64,000 bases of DNA, taken from positions 1 through 64,000 of the forward strand of contig NZ_QFYR01000002.1 of NCBI RefSeq assembly GCF_003254705.1. Direction: 5' to 3'. Shown here piece by piece: positions 33,271 through 42,137 of this stretch. The position numbers and the translations under genes were made by a program. Positions within the stretch are counted from its first letter, which is position 1. Every line of letters begins with the position of its first letter. Source of the DNA: Phenylobacterium deserti (GTDB taxonomy: Bacteria; Pseudomonadota; Alphaproteobacteria; Caulobacterales; Caulobacteraceae). The notes beneath the pieces are model-generated. The model saw nothing but the letters and a program-made list of their open reading frames with translations, did no database searches and was not told where the DNA came from.

Positions 33271-34532
33271 CCGGCGAAGGCCTCCAGCGCTTTCGCCGCC
33301 GTCAGCCCACCATCGGCCTCTCGTGCGACTGCCTCGCCCAGCTCGCGCGCCGCGAATGCAAAGCTGCAGTCGCCAAGCACCCGCTCGACCGCACGGCGGA
33401 TGCGGGCCACCCCAGCGTTGCGCGGCAGGCGCAGGCCCGCGCCTGCCGCGGCGATCCGCTGGGCGTTCTCGGGTTGATCCCGGCCCGTCGGAATGCAGAT
33501 CAGCGGCACGCCCATCATCAGCGGCCGCAGCACCGTGCCGTGCCCGCCATGGCATACCACCAGCTTGCAGTGGGGCACGATCCGCTCATGGTCAGCCCGC
33601 TCCACGACCTTGACGTTGGATGCGGACGGAAGACCAGCGGGGTCGATCGCAGGTCCCAGGGTCACGATGCCGTTCACGGGCAGGGTGGCGAGGGCTCGAA
33701 TGCACCGTCCAACAGTTGCTTCCTGCCCTTGATAGGCGGTGCTGAACGAGACCAGCACGTTCGCCCGACCAGGATCGATCAGCGCATCTGGCTCCGCGCC
33801 GTCGCTAACCCAGGCGGGCGCTTCTCCCAACGGGCCGGCGTAGATGAACGGAGGAGGGGGGGCGACGCGCCCGTAGTCGAAGGCGCCGCTCGCGCCCAGG
33901 AGGACGAGGCCTGCTGCGCCCAACTGGTCCAGTGTGTGGGCGACGGGGGCGAGACCCAGCCCGATTCGCGCGGCGTTCAGCGGCTCCCGACCGGCGTCGT
34001 ACCAGCGAGCGATCATGCCCCGGCTGCTGCGGTCGCGCCCTTCTTCGAAGGCGTTGCGCGGGGGCGGAAAGCCCGGGCCGAACGGCGGCACGTCTGCACG
34101 AGTCGGGAAGCACCAGACGTTTGCGGTAAGAAGAGCCAGAGGCACGTTCATCGCTTCGGCGGCCGCCATGCAGCCGAAGAGCAGTTCGTTGGAGACGATG
34201 AGATCCGGCCGGAACTCGCGGATGACCTGCTGCGTGTCCCGGGCGTAGGCCGCGGCCGGGCCGGTGATCACCGCCTTGCAGACGGCGCGTACCACCGCCG
34301 GCGGCCAGCGCGTGCGCCACTCGTTGAGCGGATCGTCCTTTGCTCCCATGACCGTGCGGTTCGGAGCCGTGGGCCAGGTCTGGAAGGCAAGCCCATTGCG
34401 CTCGGCCTGCGGGCGGTTGGCCTCGTCCGAGACGAACAGCACCTCGTGTCCGCGCTCCTGCATGCGACGGGCGACGAGCAGGGCGGGCGGCACATGGCCG
34501 CCGCCTTCAAAGGTCGTGAATAGGACGCGCAA
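33267..34532 (-). CDS. crtX: Carotenoid (zeaxanthin-type) glucosyltransferase
   Basis: A 421-residue GT1-family glycosyltransferase. RVLFTTFEGGGHVPPALLVAR forms the acceptor-domain N-terminus, and the nucleotide-sugar signature is CHGGHGTVLRPLMMGVPLICIP followed by GRDQPENAQRI. Members in carotenoid clusters glucosylate the 3-hydroxyl groups of zeaxanthin or astaxanthin. Location next to idi and crtE supports this over a macrolide-type role. The start appears to be TTG at 34532, within the end of idi, implying coupling. Confidence 0.82.
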   Translation of the reverse strand: MRVLFTTFEGGGHVPPALLVARRMQERGHEVLFVSDEANRPQAERNGLAFQTWPTAPNRTVMGAKDDPLNEWRTRWPPAVVRAVCKAVITGPAAAYARDTQQVIREFRPDLIVSNELLFGCMAAAEAMNVPLALLTANVWCFPTRADVPPFGPGFPPPRNAFEEGRDRSSRGMIARWYDAGREPLNAARIGLGLAPVAHTLDQLGAAGLVLLGASGAFDYGRVAPPPPFIYAGPLGEAPAWVSDGAEPDALIDPGRANVLVSFSTAYQGQEATVGRCIRALATLPVNGIVTLGPAIDPAGLPSASNVKVVERADHERIVPHCKLVVCHGGHGTVLRPLMMGVPLICIPTGRDQPENAQRIAAAGAGLRLPRNAGVARIRRAVERVLGDCSFAFAARELGEAVAREADGGLTAAKALEAFAG

Positions 34533-35556
34533 GCGGCAGCAGCCGGACGCTTTTCAGCGCCTGAAGGTTGGCGGAGCCCGTGCAGAAGCAGGCGATGCGC
34601 AGTTGCTGAGCGAGGATCTCGAAGTGCTGCATGACGGCGTCCGGCGACACCAGCGCCGCGGCCAGCACGCCGCCCGCCTGGCCGACAAGATCGGCGCCCA
34701 GCCGGATCGCCTTGGCCGCATCGACCCCGTGGCGAATTCCGCCGGAGCCGATCAGCGGCAGGTCGGGATAGGCCGACCGGACTTGCAGCAGCGCCAGCGG
34801 AGTGGGGATGCCCCAGCCGGTGAACGCCTCGGCTACCGCCTTGTCCGCTTGAGTCGGCGCGCGCTCAGCCTCGATCGCCGCCCATGCGGTTCCGCCCGCG
34901 CCGGCCACGTCGATCGCCGCCACGCCTGCATCGCGCAAGCGTCCCGCCACTTGGGCTGAGACGCCATAGCCGACCTCCTTGATGATGATCGGCCGACCAA
35001 GCCCGCTCGCTAGCGTCTGGATGGCGTTCAGCACGCCGGTCCAGGTTCGATCGCCTGCTGGCTGGACCGCCTCCTGCAGTGGGTTCAGGTGAATGATCAG
35101 GGCGTCAGCGCCGATCATCTCGACCGCTCGTCGCGCCTCGTCCACCCCATAGCCCAGCACGAGCTGCGCCGCGCCTAGGTTCGCCCAGATCGGCGTCGTC
35201 GGCGCGAGACGGCGCAGGTTCGAATCGATGCCGCCCGCGGCCTCGCCTTCGATGGCCACGCGCTGAGACCCGACCGCCATTGGGATCTGGAGTGCTTCGG
35301 CTGCCTCCGCCAGATGAGCGTTGATCGAGGCGCCCCGCTGCGGCCCGCCTGTCATCGAGCTGATCAGGAACGGCAGGGCGAGCCGTCGACCAAGGAACTC
35401 GGTCGAAAGATCGACCTGATCGAGGTCCAGCTCCGGCAGGGCGCAATGCTCCAGCGCGACGCTGTCGAACGAGCTGTTCACCCCGCCTACGCCCTGCTTC
35501 AGGGCGATGTCCAGGTGTTCGTCCTTGCGCCGCAGGATGTGTTGGGAGTCGGTCAC
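34507..35556 (-). CDS. fni: Type 2 isopentenyl-diphosphate delta-isomerase
   Basis: A 349-residue FMN-dependent isomerase that interconverts isopentenyl and dimethylallyl diphosphate, feeding crtE. Family motifs include RRKDEHLDIAL, FLISSMTGG, HLNPLQEAVQPAGDR, VKEVG-like IIKEVGYGVS, GAGGTAWAAIE and GSGGIRHGVDAAKAIRLGAD (FMN phosphate site). Many type 2 enzymes sit in bacterial carotenoid clusters, as here. The GTG at 35556 has GAGGG nine bases upstream. It is divergent from crtE over 127 bases. Confidence 0.95.
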   Translation of the reverse strand: MTDSQHILRRKDEHLDIALKQGVGGVNSSFDSVALEHCALPELDLDQVDLSTEFLGRRLALPFLISSMTGGPQRGASINAHLAEAAEALQIPMAVGSQRVAIEGEAAGGIDSNLRRLAPTTPIWANLGAAQLVLGYGVDEARRAVEMIGADALIIHLNPLQEAVQPAGDRTWTGVLNAIQTLASGLGRPIIIKEVGYGVSAQVAGRLRDAGVAAIDVAGAGGTAWAAIEAERAPTQADKAVAEAFTGWGIPTPLALLQVRSAYPDLPLIGSGGIRHGVDAAKAIRLGADLVGQAGGVLAAALVSPDAVMQHFEILAQQLRIACFCTGSANLQALKSVRLLPLARPIHDL

Positions 35557-35683
35557 TGAGCCCTCGTGCGACGCCCTCGTGAGCGCTGCATTCTCTTTTC
35601 CGACTGATACAAAAATAAGCTCGCGGTGTAACCCGGTTCTACCCTAGTGTGTTTAGCATCAGGGGGCTGGACGGAGTACGCTG

Positions 35684-36538
35684 ATGGAAGCGGCCGCGTT
35701 GCAGCGTGGACAGCTGGAAGCCCTGCGGGACGTGATCGAGCGGGGCCTGTCTGACATCCTGCCGGATCCGGGCGACCCGCCGCACAGGCTGCATGCCGCG
35801 ATGCGTTACGCCGTGCTTTCGCCGGGCAAGCGCATCCGCCCGCTTCTGGCGCTGCTGAGCGCTGGACATCTGGGGTGCCCGCCGGGCGCGGCCCTGCCGG
35901 GCGCCTGCGCGCTTGAGCTGGTTCATGCCGCATCTCTCGTGCTGGACGACCTCCCGTGCATGGACGACTCGGACGCCCGCCGGGGACAACCCACGGTTCA
36001 CGTTCGCTATGGTGAAGATGTGGCCGTTCTGACTGGCGTGGCGCTGCTCAATGAAGCCTTCGCGGTCCTGGGCCGCGCCAACCACATCCCGGAGGCCTCC
36101 CGGCTCGCGATGGTGTCGCTGTTGGCGCGCACCGTTGGCACCAGCGGCCTGATCGGCGGCCAGGACAAGGATCTGCGCGGCTCGGTCGAACCGTCGCTTG
36201 GCTTCGTCAGCCAGTTGCACCACGAGAAGACGGGCGTGCTCTTCATCGCTTCGGTCGAAATGGGCGCGCTGGCTGCGGGCGCCGACGCGACCGTGCTGGA
36301 AGCTTTGCGCGCTTTCGGCAAGGAACTGGGGCTCGCCTTCCAGGCCCTCGATGACTTGGCCGATGGGGAGGAGGACAAGGCGTCCGTCAACCTGCTCAGC
36401 GTGCTGGGGCGCGACGGTCTACGGGACGAAGCCGGCCGCCGGCTCGAGCGGGCGAAGGCCGCCCTTGCGGATGGCGCGCCGCAGCTTGTCCCCCTGGCGT
36501 CCTATGTCGATCTTCTGCTGAGGCCCGCCGCGGCGTAG
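35684..36538 (+). CDS. crtE: Geranylgeranyl diphosphate synthase
   Basis: A 284-residue trans-prenyltransferase making the C20 precursor of phytoene. The first Asp-rich motif is LVLDDLPCMDDSD (Asp88, Asp89, Asp94) and the second is FQALDDLAD. GKRIRPLL and GGQDKDL are further hallmarks. It heads the plus-strand arm crtE-crtZ-crtW, with a 9-base gap to crtZ. The 127-base upstream region is AT-richer than its surroundings, but I cannot name a promoter there. Confidence 0.92.
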   Translation: MEAAALQRGQLEALRDVIERGLSDILPDPGDPPHRLHAAMRYAVLSPGKRIRPLLALLSAGHLGCPPGAALPGACALELVHAASLVLDDLPCMDDSDARRGQPTVHVRYGEDVAVLTGVALLNEAFAVLGRANHIPEASRLAMVSLLARTVGTSGLIGGQDKDLRGSVEPSLGFVSQLHHEKTGVLFIASVEMGALAAGADATVLEALRAFGKELGLAFQALDDLADGEEDKASVNLLSVLGRDGLRDEAGRRLERAKAALADGAPQLVPLASYVDLLLRPAAA

Positions 36539-36547
36539 ACTGCATCC

Positions 36548-37030
36548 ATGCCGGCCATTCTGATCAACACCGTCAGCTTCCTGGCGGGCCTCGTCGCCAT
36601 GGAAGGCGTCGCGTGGGCCATGCATCGCTACATCATGCATGGGCCGCTTTGGGTCTGGCACAAGTCGCACCATGAGCCGGGGCGCAAAGGTCCTGAGCTC
36701 AACGACCTCTTCGCCATCGTCTTCGCCGGCATCGCCATCGCGCTGTTCTGGGCGGGCGCTCAGCCCGGTCTGCGGCCGCTATGGTGGTTGGCGGTCGGCG
36801 TGACCGCTTATGGCGTGCTCTACGCCATGGTGCATGACGGCCTGGTGCATCGGCGCTTCCCGTTCCCGATCAAGGCGGATCGGGGCTATCTCCTGCGCCT
36901 TGTTCGCGCTCATCACCTGCATCACGTCACCCACACGCGGGAGGGCGGAGTCTCCTTCGGCTTCCTGGTGGCGGAAGATCCGGAGCGATTGATGAGGCAG
37001 CTACAGGCCCAGCGGGCCGATCGGCCGTGA
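36548..37030 (+). CDS. crtZ: Beta-carotene 3-hydroxylase
   Basis: A 160-residue di-iron membrane hydroxylase that adds 3- and 3'-hydroxyl groups to the beta rings. The histidine boxes are HRYIMHG, HKSHHE, HDGLVHRR and HHLHHVTH, with four hydrophobic segments between. Size and motifs are typical of bacterial CrtZ. Its stop overlaps the GTG start of crtW by four bases. Confidence 0.95.
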   Translation: MPAILINTVSFLAGLVAMEGVAWAMHRYIMHGPLWVWHKSHHEPGRKGPELNDLFAIVFAGIAIALFWAGAQPGLRPLWWLAVGVTAYGVLYAMVHDGLVHRRFPFPIKADRGYLLRLVRAHHLHHVTHTREGGVSFGFLVAEDPERLMRQLQAQRADRP

Positions 37031-37737
37031 ACGTTCAGCGGCAGAGCCTGATCGGGCTCTCGCTGGCCGCGCTGATCGTCGGCGGCTGGCTCGCCCTCCA
37101 CATTTGGGGCGTCTTCTTCCATAGCTGGAGCGTGGTGGACTGGGTCCGCGCGCCCTTGATCGTTCTGTTGCAAGGCTGGCTCGGCGCCGGAATGTTCATC
37201 GTGGCCCATGACGCCATCCATGGCTCGCTTGCCCCCGGCAGGCGACGGCTGAATGCTCTGGTGGGGCAGATCTGCGTCGGCCTTTACGCAGGCTTCTCGT
37301 TCCGCAAACTGGCTGGAGCACATCAGAAGCATCACGACGCGCCGGGCACGGCCGCCGATCCGGACTTCCACCCGGAACGGCCGGCCGACTTCGCCCCTTG
37401 GCTCTACCGGTTCTTTCTGACCCACTTTGGGTGGATCGAATTCGCTCGGGTGACGGCGGTGCTTGTGGTCTACCTGCTGCTCGGCGCGCAGGTCGCCAAC
37501 CTGATCGTCTTCTGGGGACTACCGGCGATCCTTTCGGCGCTGCAGCTCTTCACCTTCGGCACGTATCTGCCGCATCGGCACGAAGAAGCGACCTTCGCCG
37601 ATGCGCACCATGCGCGATCTCTGAACTATCCCTGGCTCTTGAGCCTGCTGACCTGCTTCCACTTCGGGCGCCACCATGAGCATCATCTGCACCCCGAAGC
37701 GCCCTGGTGGCGGCTGCCGTCGGTGAAGCTCGGCTAG
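37027..37737 (+). CDS. crtW: Beta-carotene 4-ketolase
   Basis: A 236-residue membrane di-iron ketolase that introduces 4-keto groups; with CrtZ it yields astaxanthin. Histidine boxes are HDAIHGSL, HQKHHDAPG and HFGRHHEHHLHP, in a fatty-acid-desaturase-type fold. The GTG at 37027 overlaps the crtZ stop. Its TAG interlocks on CTAG with the stop of convergent crtB. Confidence 0.95.
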   Translation: MNVQRQSLIGLSLAALIVGGWLALHIWGVFFHSWSVVDWVRAPLIVLLQGWLGAGMFIVAHDAIHGSLAPGRRRLNALVGQICVGLYAGFSFRKLAGAHQKHHDAPGTAADPDFHPERPADFAPWLYRFFLTHFGWIEFARVTAVLVVYLLLGAQVANLIVFWGLPAILSALQLFTFGTYLPHRHEEATFADAHHARSLNYPWLLSLLTCFHFGRHHEHHLHPEAPWWRLPSVKLG

Positions 37738-38669
37738 AGACGCGACCACAGCGCCGGGCGCGGCGGCGCGGGCCAAAGGCGCTCGAGCCGGCTCCAGAGC
37801 GCCACCAGCGCGCCCCGCGCGACGAGCCAGCCCATGGCGGCTTTGGGAACGGACATGCGTGCGCCAAGCGCCTCAGGTCCACGTCGCAGGATGCGCCGAC
37901 CGATCTCCCGATAGACTTCACGCGCCGCCGAAACGGCCAGAGCCCCTCGGAACGGCAGGGCTCGCAGCCCCTCACGCGAAGAACGGTAGTAGGCCTCGGC
38001 AAGCTGGAGGTGTGACTCGACCACCTTGAACACGTTCGCGCGCAGCTGCGGATCGAGCAGGATCGCAGTGTTGGGCGGCACGCCGGCGGCGCGCAGGCTC
38101 TCAGCCGGCAGATAGATCCGACCGTTCTCCGCATCCTCGGAAACGTCCCGGCAGATGTTCGTGAGCTGGAATGCGAGACCCAAATCCTGAGCGCGCCTGA
38201 GCACTTCCGGATCCTGCTTGGCGCCCATGATCACGGCCATCATCACACCCACGACGCCGGCGACGCCCCAGCAGTACTCGAGGGTCTCGGACGTGGTTTC
38301 GTAGCGGCGGCCATCGACATCCATGGCGAAGCCGTCGAGCAGCTCGAGCGGCCACTGCTCGGGCATGTGGTGGCGCAGGGCGACACGTTGAAATGCCACG
38401 AAGGCCGGGTCGGTGACCGCCTCTCCGGCCATGGCGGCGCGCGTTGTGCGGCGCAGATGGTCCAGGCGCTCGCGCCGCGTCTGGTCATCCATGAGCGCGG
38501 ATCGGCCGCCATGATCCTGGCCGTCGATCTCGTCGTCGCAGTGGCGGCACCAGGCATAGAACTGCCAGACGTCCTCGCGCAGTTTGCGACCGAACAGGCG
38601 AGAGGCGAGACGGAAGCTGGTCGAGCCTTTCGTCATCGAAGCTTCGCTATGGGCGACGACGGCGTCCAT
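37734..38669 (-). CDS. crtB: Phytoene synthase
   Basis: A 311-residue squalene/phytoene synthase that condenses two geranylgeranyl diphosphates head to head. Substrate-binding aspartate motifs are WCRHCDDEID and AFQLTNICRDVSEDAENGRIYLP. It is the last gene of the minus arm crtY-crtI-crtB, starting in a TGATG overlap with the crtI stop. Confidence 0.95.
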   Translation of the reverse strand: MDAVVAHSEASMTKGSTSFRLASRLFGRKLREDVWQFYAWCRHCDDEIDGQDHGGRSALMDDQTRRERLDHLRRTTRAAMAGEAVTDPAFVAFQRVALRHHMPEQWPLELLDGFAMDVDGRRYETTSETLEYCWGVAGVVGVMMAVIMGAKQDPEVLRRAQDLGLAFQLTNICRDVSEDAENGRIYLPAESLRAAGVPPNTAILLDPQLRANVFKVVESHLQLAEAYYRSSREGLRALPFRGALAVSAAREVYREIGRRILRRGPEALGARMSVPKAAMGWLVARGALVALWSRLERLWPAPPRPALWSRL

Positions 38670-40180
38670 CAGGCCGGCTGTAGGGCAAGATCCTGGGCGA
38701 TGACGCCGGCGGTCGCCTTTGCCGAACCGACCACGCCGGGAACGCCCGCGCCCGGGTGCGTGCCTGCGCCCACGAAGTAGAGGTTGCGCACCACGTCGTC
38801 TCGATTGTGAACCCGGAAGTAGGCGCTCTGGGTCAGGATCGGCTCGAGCGAGAAGGCGCTGCCCAGGTGGGCGTTGAGCTCGGTGCGGAAGTCCTCGGGC
38901 GTGAAGATCCGCAAGGTTTCCAGGTTGGCGCGCAGGCCTGGGATGGCGCGGCGCTCGATCGCTTCGAGCAGTCGGTCGGCGTAGGCGGGGCCTTCCACCG
39001 CCCAGTCGATGTCCTGCTTCAGGTTCGGCACCGGCGAGAGCGCGTAGTAGCCGCTGCAGCCGGGCGGGGCGAGGCTGTCATCCGTGACGCTCGGCGCATG
39101 GAGGTAGATCGAGAAGTCGTCGCGCAGCGGCTTGGCTCCGCAGATCGCCTCGACGAGCGCCTTGTACTCCGGGCCGAACAGGATGGTGTGGTGGCGCAGG
39201 TCGGCCGGAGGCGGCGCCTTGAGGCCGAAGTAGACCACGAACAGCGACATGCTGAACCGACGCCGGCCAAGACTACGCCGCATCTGCGCCCCGCGCTTGT
39301 GACCGCTGAGCAGGCGCTCATAGGTGTGCATGACGTCGGCGTTGCTGGCCACCAGATCGGCCTTGAGGGTTTCGCCGGCCTTGGTGCGGACGCCGACGGC
39401 GCGATCGCCTTCCGTCAGGATCTGCTCCACGGGCGTTGCGGTGCGCAGCGTGCCGCCGAGGTCCTGGAACAGGCGCGCCATGCCGGCCACCAGCGCGCCG
39501 GTGCCGCCGCGCGGGAACCAGACGCCCCACTTGCGCTCAAGGGCGTGGATCAGGGCGTAGATCGACGAGGACGCGAACGGGCTGCCGCCCACTAGTAGCG
39601 TGTGGAAGGACAGCGCCTGCCGCAGGTGCTCTTCCTTCACGTACTTGGAAACGATCGAGTAGACGCTGCGCCAGGCTTGCAGCTGGGCGAGCTTCGGGCC
39701 GGCCTTGACCATGCTCATTGGGTCCAGGAAGGCCACATGTCCGAGCTTGAGGTAGCCTTCCTCGAAGACGGCCTGAGAGTACTTCAAGAATTCGCGGTAG
39801 CCTTCGACGTCGCGGGGCGACATGGCGGCGATTTGGCGATCGAGCTCGTCCTGGTCATTGACGTAGTCGAACGCTGCGCCGTCTTCCCACAGCAGCCGGT
39901 AGAACGGGGTGATCGGCAGCAGGTCGACATAGTCCGACAGCTTGCGGCCGGAGAGGGCGAAGAGCTCCTCCAGGCTGCTGGGGTCGGTGATCACCGTCGG
40001 GCCGGCGTCGAAGGTATAGCCGTCCTGCTGGTAGACGTAGGCGCGGCCGCCGGGCCGGTCCCGGGCCTCCAGCAGCGTCACCTGCAGGCCCATGGACTGC
40101 AGCCGGATGGCCAGGGCGAGACCCCCGAAACCGCTGCCGATCACGATGGCTTTGGACGAGTACGCGTCAGACTGGGGCAT
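38669..40180 (-). CDS. crtI: Phytoene desaturase (lycopene-forming)
   Basis: A 503-residue FAD enzyme converting phytoene to lycopene in four desaturations. The FAD fold is AIVIGSGFGGLALAIRLQ with PGGRAYVYQQDGYTFDAGPTVI; the C-terminal family signature is NLYFVGAGTHPGAGVPGVVGSAK. Length and motifs are those of bacterial CrtI. It overlaps crtY by 14 bases and touches crtB, so the three are one transcript. Confidence 0.96.
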   Translation of the reverse strand: MPQSDAYSSKAIVIGSGFGGLALAIRLQSMGLQVTLLEARDRPGGRAYVYQQDGYTFDAGPTVITDPSSLEELFALSGRKLSDYVDLLPITPFYRLLWEDGAAFDYVNDQDELDRQIAAMSPRDVEGYREFLKYSQAVFEEGYLKLGHVAFLDPMSMVKAGPKLAQLQAWRSVYSIVSKYVKEEHLRQALSFHTLLVGGSPFASSSIYALIHALERKWGVWFPRGGTGALVAGMARLFQDLGGTLRTATPVEQILTEGDRAVGVRTKAGETLKADLVASNADVMHTYERLLSGHKRGAQMRRSLGRRRFSMSLFVVYFGLKAPPPADLRHHTILFGPEYKALVEAICGAKPLRDDFSIYLHAPSVTDDSLAPPGCSGYYALSPVPNLKQDIDWAVEGPAYADRLLEAIERRAIPGLRANLETLRIFTPEDFRTELNAHLGSAFSLEPILTQSAYFRVHNRDDVVRNLYFVGAGTHPGAGVPGVVGSAKATAGVIAQDLALQPA

Positions 40181-41330
40181 GCGAGGTCCACGGCTGGGCG
40201 GCCGCCTTGACCGCCTTGAAGATAGGTACGGGCGGCTTACCGGAAAGGATGCGAACCTTGTCCGCCAAGGTTGAGCGTCCGGCGTAGAAGCGCTCGATCA
40301 GGGGCTGAGGCAAGCGGTAGAAGCGCTCCAGGACGCGGTAGCGTTGGTCCGGCTCGGCGGCCTGGAAGAGCATGCGGTTGAGCAGACGGTAGAAGCCACG
40401 CTCGCGCCAAAGGGCGATGGAGTGGGTCCGCAGGCGCTCGCGAAGGGCGGGGCCGCCTTCATCGGCGTGGTCGACGACGAGACGGGCGGTGCGAAGGGCG
40501 TCCGGAAAGGAGTAGCCGGTGGTGGGGTGGAAGAAGGCGCCCCGCATGCCGACCTGCACGGCCTCGCGACCCGGCTCGTTCCAGAAGGCTTCGATGTCGC
40601 CGCCCAGCACCACCGGCAGCACGCCTTGCTCGCGCCGCACTACCTCGGCCACCGACCAGCCGCGGCCGCGGGCGTAGCGAAGCACTTCGCCCTCCAGCCG
40701 GACCCGATCGAGGTCGGCGCCGTCGCTGTAGCGGGTGTCCTCGATCATCAGGCGGGAGGGACCGGTGGGCAGGACATAGAGGAAGCGGAAGCCGTCCTCC
40801 TGGCGCACGGTGGCGTCCATGACGATGGGCTCGGAAAGGCCGTGGGGCCGGCGCAGCTCGACTTCCAGGCCGACGAACTTCTGCCAGCCGAGTTCGAGGT
40901 TGCGGCTGGGGCGGGCGCCGCGGCCGTCGATGACCAGGGGAGCGCTGAAGGTCTCGCCGTCCTCGCACTCGGCGTGGGAGCCGCAGAGGCGGACGACCTT
41001 GCGGCAGACCAGCCGGTCGCCGAGGCGCTGCTTGATGTGCTGACGCAGGCGGGTGCTGGTCAGGCTGCTATATCCAGTAGACAGACCTCGGGAGAGGGCC
41101 GGGAAGGCGACGGAGTAGCCTCTCCACCTATGGTCGAACAGGGCTGCGAGTTCGCCTTCCTGTTCGAGGTCGCTGTCGAAGATCGACCAGGTGTGCTCGA
41201 CGGGCTCGGCCGACTCATCGAGCATGGTCAGCCTCAAATCGGGCCGGCGGAGGTGGAAATCGAGCGCAATCAGGCTATTAGCAAGGCCGCCGCCGACAAG
41301 CAGGACGTCGGTGGGGGGGCTTGTCGACAC
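40167..41330 (-). CDS. crtY: Lycopene beta-cyclase
   Basis: A 387-residue CrtY-type cyclase turning lycopene into beta-carotene. Motifs are VLLVGGGLANSLIALDF (dinucleotide fold), VIDGRGARPS, FLYVLPTGPSRLMIEDT and HPTTGYSFPDALRTA. The GTG at 41330 has AGAGG about nine bases upstream. It is the first gene of the minus arm. A TetR-type palindrome lies 25 bases before the start, so transcription of crtY-I-B is probably repressed there. Confidence 0.95.
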   Translation of the reverse strand: MSTSPPTDVLLVGGGLANSLIALDFHLRRPDLRLTMLDESAEPVEHTWSIFDSDLEQEGELAALFDHRWRGYSVAFPALSRGLSTGYSSLTSTRLRQHIKQRLGDRLVCRKVVRLCGSHAECEDGETFSAPLVIDGRGARPSRNLELGWQKFVGLEVELRRPHGLSEPIVMDATVRQEDGFRFLYVLPTGPSRLMIEDTRYSDGADLDRVRLEGEVLRYARGRGWSVAEVVRREQGVLPVVLGGDIEAFWNEPGREAVQVGMRGAFFHPTTGYSFPDALRTARLVVDHADEGGPALRERLRTHSIALWRERGFYRLLNRMLFQAAEPDQRYRVLERFYRLPQPLIERFYAGRSTLADKVRILSGKPPVPIFKAVKAAAQPWTSHAPV

Positions 41331-41354
41331 CTTCTGGGAACCTCTCGTTCTTTC

Positions 41355-41369
41355 TTATGCTACGCATAA
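41355..41369. promoter_or_regulatory. Palindromic operator between crtY and tetR
   Basis: TTATGC-TAC-GCATAA is a 15-bp inverted repeat with perfect 6-base arms, extended by near-matching TTCT/AGAA flanks. It lies between the divergent crtY and TetR-family genes, 25 bases from the crtY start. This is the normal place and size for a TetR dimer site. Confidence 0.62.
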
Positions 41370-41393
41370 AGAATGGAATGGCCGCGCGCCAGA

Positions 41394-41422
41394 TTGTTGT
41401 TGGGAGCCAGTCGCGCTAGTTA
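41394..41422 (+). promoter_or_regulatory. Possible promoter for the TetR-family gene
   Basis: TTGTTG and TAGTTA are separated by exactly 17 bases, and the start codon at 41443 lies 20 bases further on, after AAGGGG. Both hexamers match sigma-70 consensus moderately. Confidence 0.45.
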
Positions 41423-41442
41423 GCTTTTGATAAGGGGAATTC

Positions 41443-42075
41443 GTGCCTAGGCCTAAGGGGTCACGCGACGTCGATTACGAGGAGAAGAGGGCTGCTCTTC
41501 TTCAACGCATGACCACGCGGATCATGCGCCGGGAAATCGCGCGCCCAAGCCTTCGCCAGCTGGCCGACGCCGCTGGCGTCACTGTCCCGACCCTCCGCCA
41601 CTACTTCGGCGGCCGCGCCGAAGTGGTCAGCGCCATCCTCGAAGCCTACCGTGCGGCGGGCGAGGCGCGCTTGCGCGCCCTGGCCGAGACCACCGCGCCG
41701 TTCGAGGAGTCCATTCGCACCTATGTCACCTCGCTGCTGATCGCCGTGCAGGCGCCGCGCGAAGTGAAGCTGGGCGACGTCTTTGCGGTGAGCATCGCCG
41801 AGGGGCTGCTGGACGAGCAGATCGGCCCAGCCTCGCTGAAGTACATTGTCGATCCGTCCATCGAGGCCCTGAAGATCCGGCTGGACCGGCATGTGGAGCG
41901 GGGCGAGATGATCGCCACCGACACGCGGGCCGCAGCCCTGATGCTGCTCTCGCCGCTGCTGATCGGCGTGCTGCACCAGCACCACATGGGCGGCGCCCAA
42001 TGCGCGCCCGTGGACCTGGACAGGACCGCCACCGAGATCTGCGACGCCTTCCTGCGCGCCTACAAGGCGCCCTGA
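41443..42075 (+). CDS. TetR-family transcriptional regulator of the carotenoid cluster
   Basis: A 210-residue regulator. The helix-turn-helix is PSLRQLADAAGVTVPTLRHYFGGRAEVVSAIL, and the rest is an all-helical ligand/dimer domain. The GTG at 41443 is preceded by AAGGGG. It is divergent from crtY with the palindrome TTATGCTACGCATAA in between, so it likely represses crtY-I-B and perhaps itself. The ligand is unknown; a carotenoid precursor or fatty acyl compound would be a guess. Confidence 0.88.
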   Translation: MPRPKGSRDVDYEEKRAALLQRMTTRIMRREIARPSLRQLADAAGVTVPTLRHYFGGRAEVVSAILEAYRAAGEARLRALAETTAPFEESIRTYVTSLLIAVQAPREVKLGDVFAVSIAEGLLDEQIGPASLKYIVDPSIEALKIRLDRHVERGEMIATDTRAAALMLLSPLLIGVLHQHHMGGAQCAPVDLDRTATEICDAFLRAYKAP

Positions 42076-42137
42076 ACAGGCTGGCTCCGAACGCGTGCGG
42101 GCGCTAGGGACGCGCCAACGCAGCACGGGAAGCAACC

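Noticed and set aside
35557..35683. Search for a PpsR/CrtJ site (TGT-N12-ACA) between idi and crtE.
   Set aside because: Only half-sites such as TGTAACC are present; no match with correct spacing.
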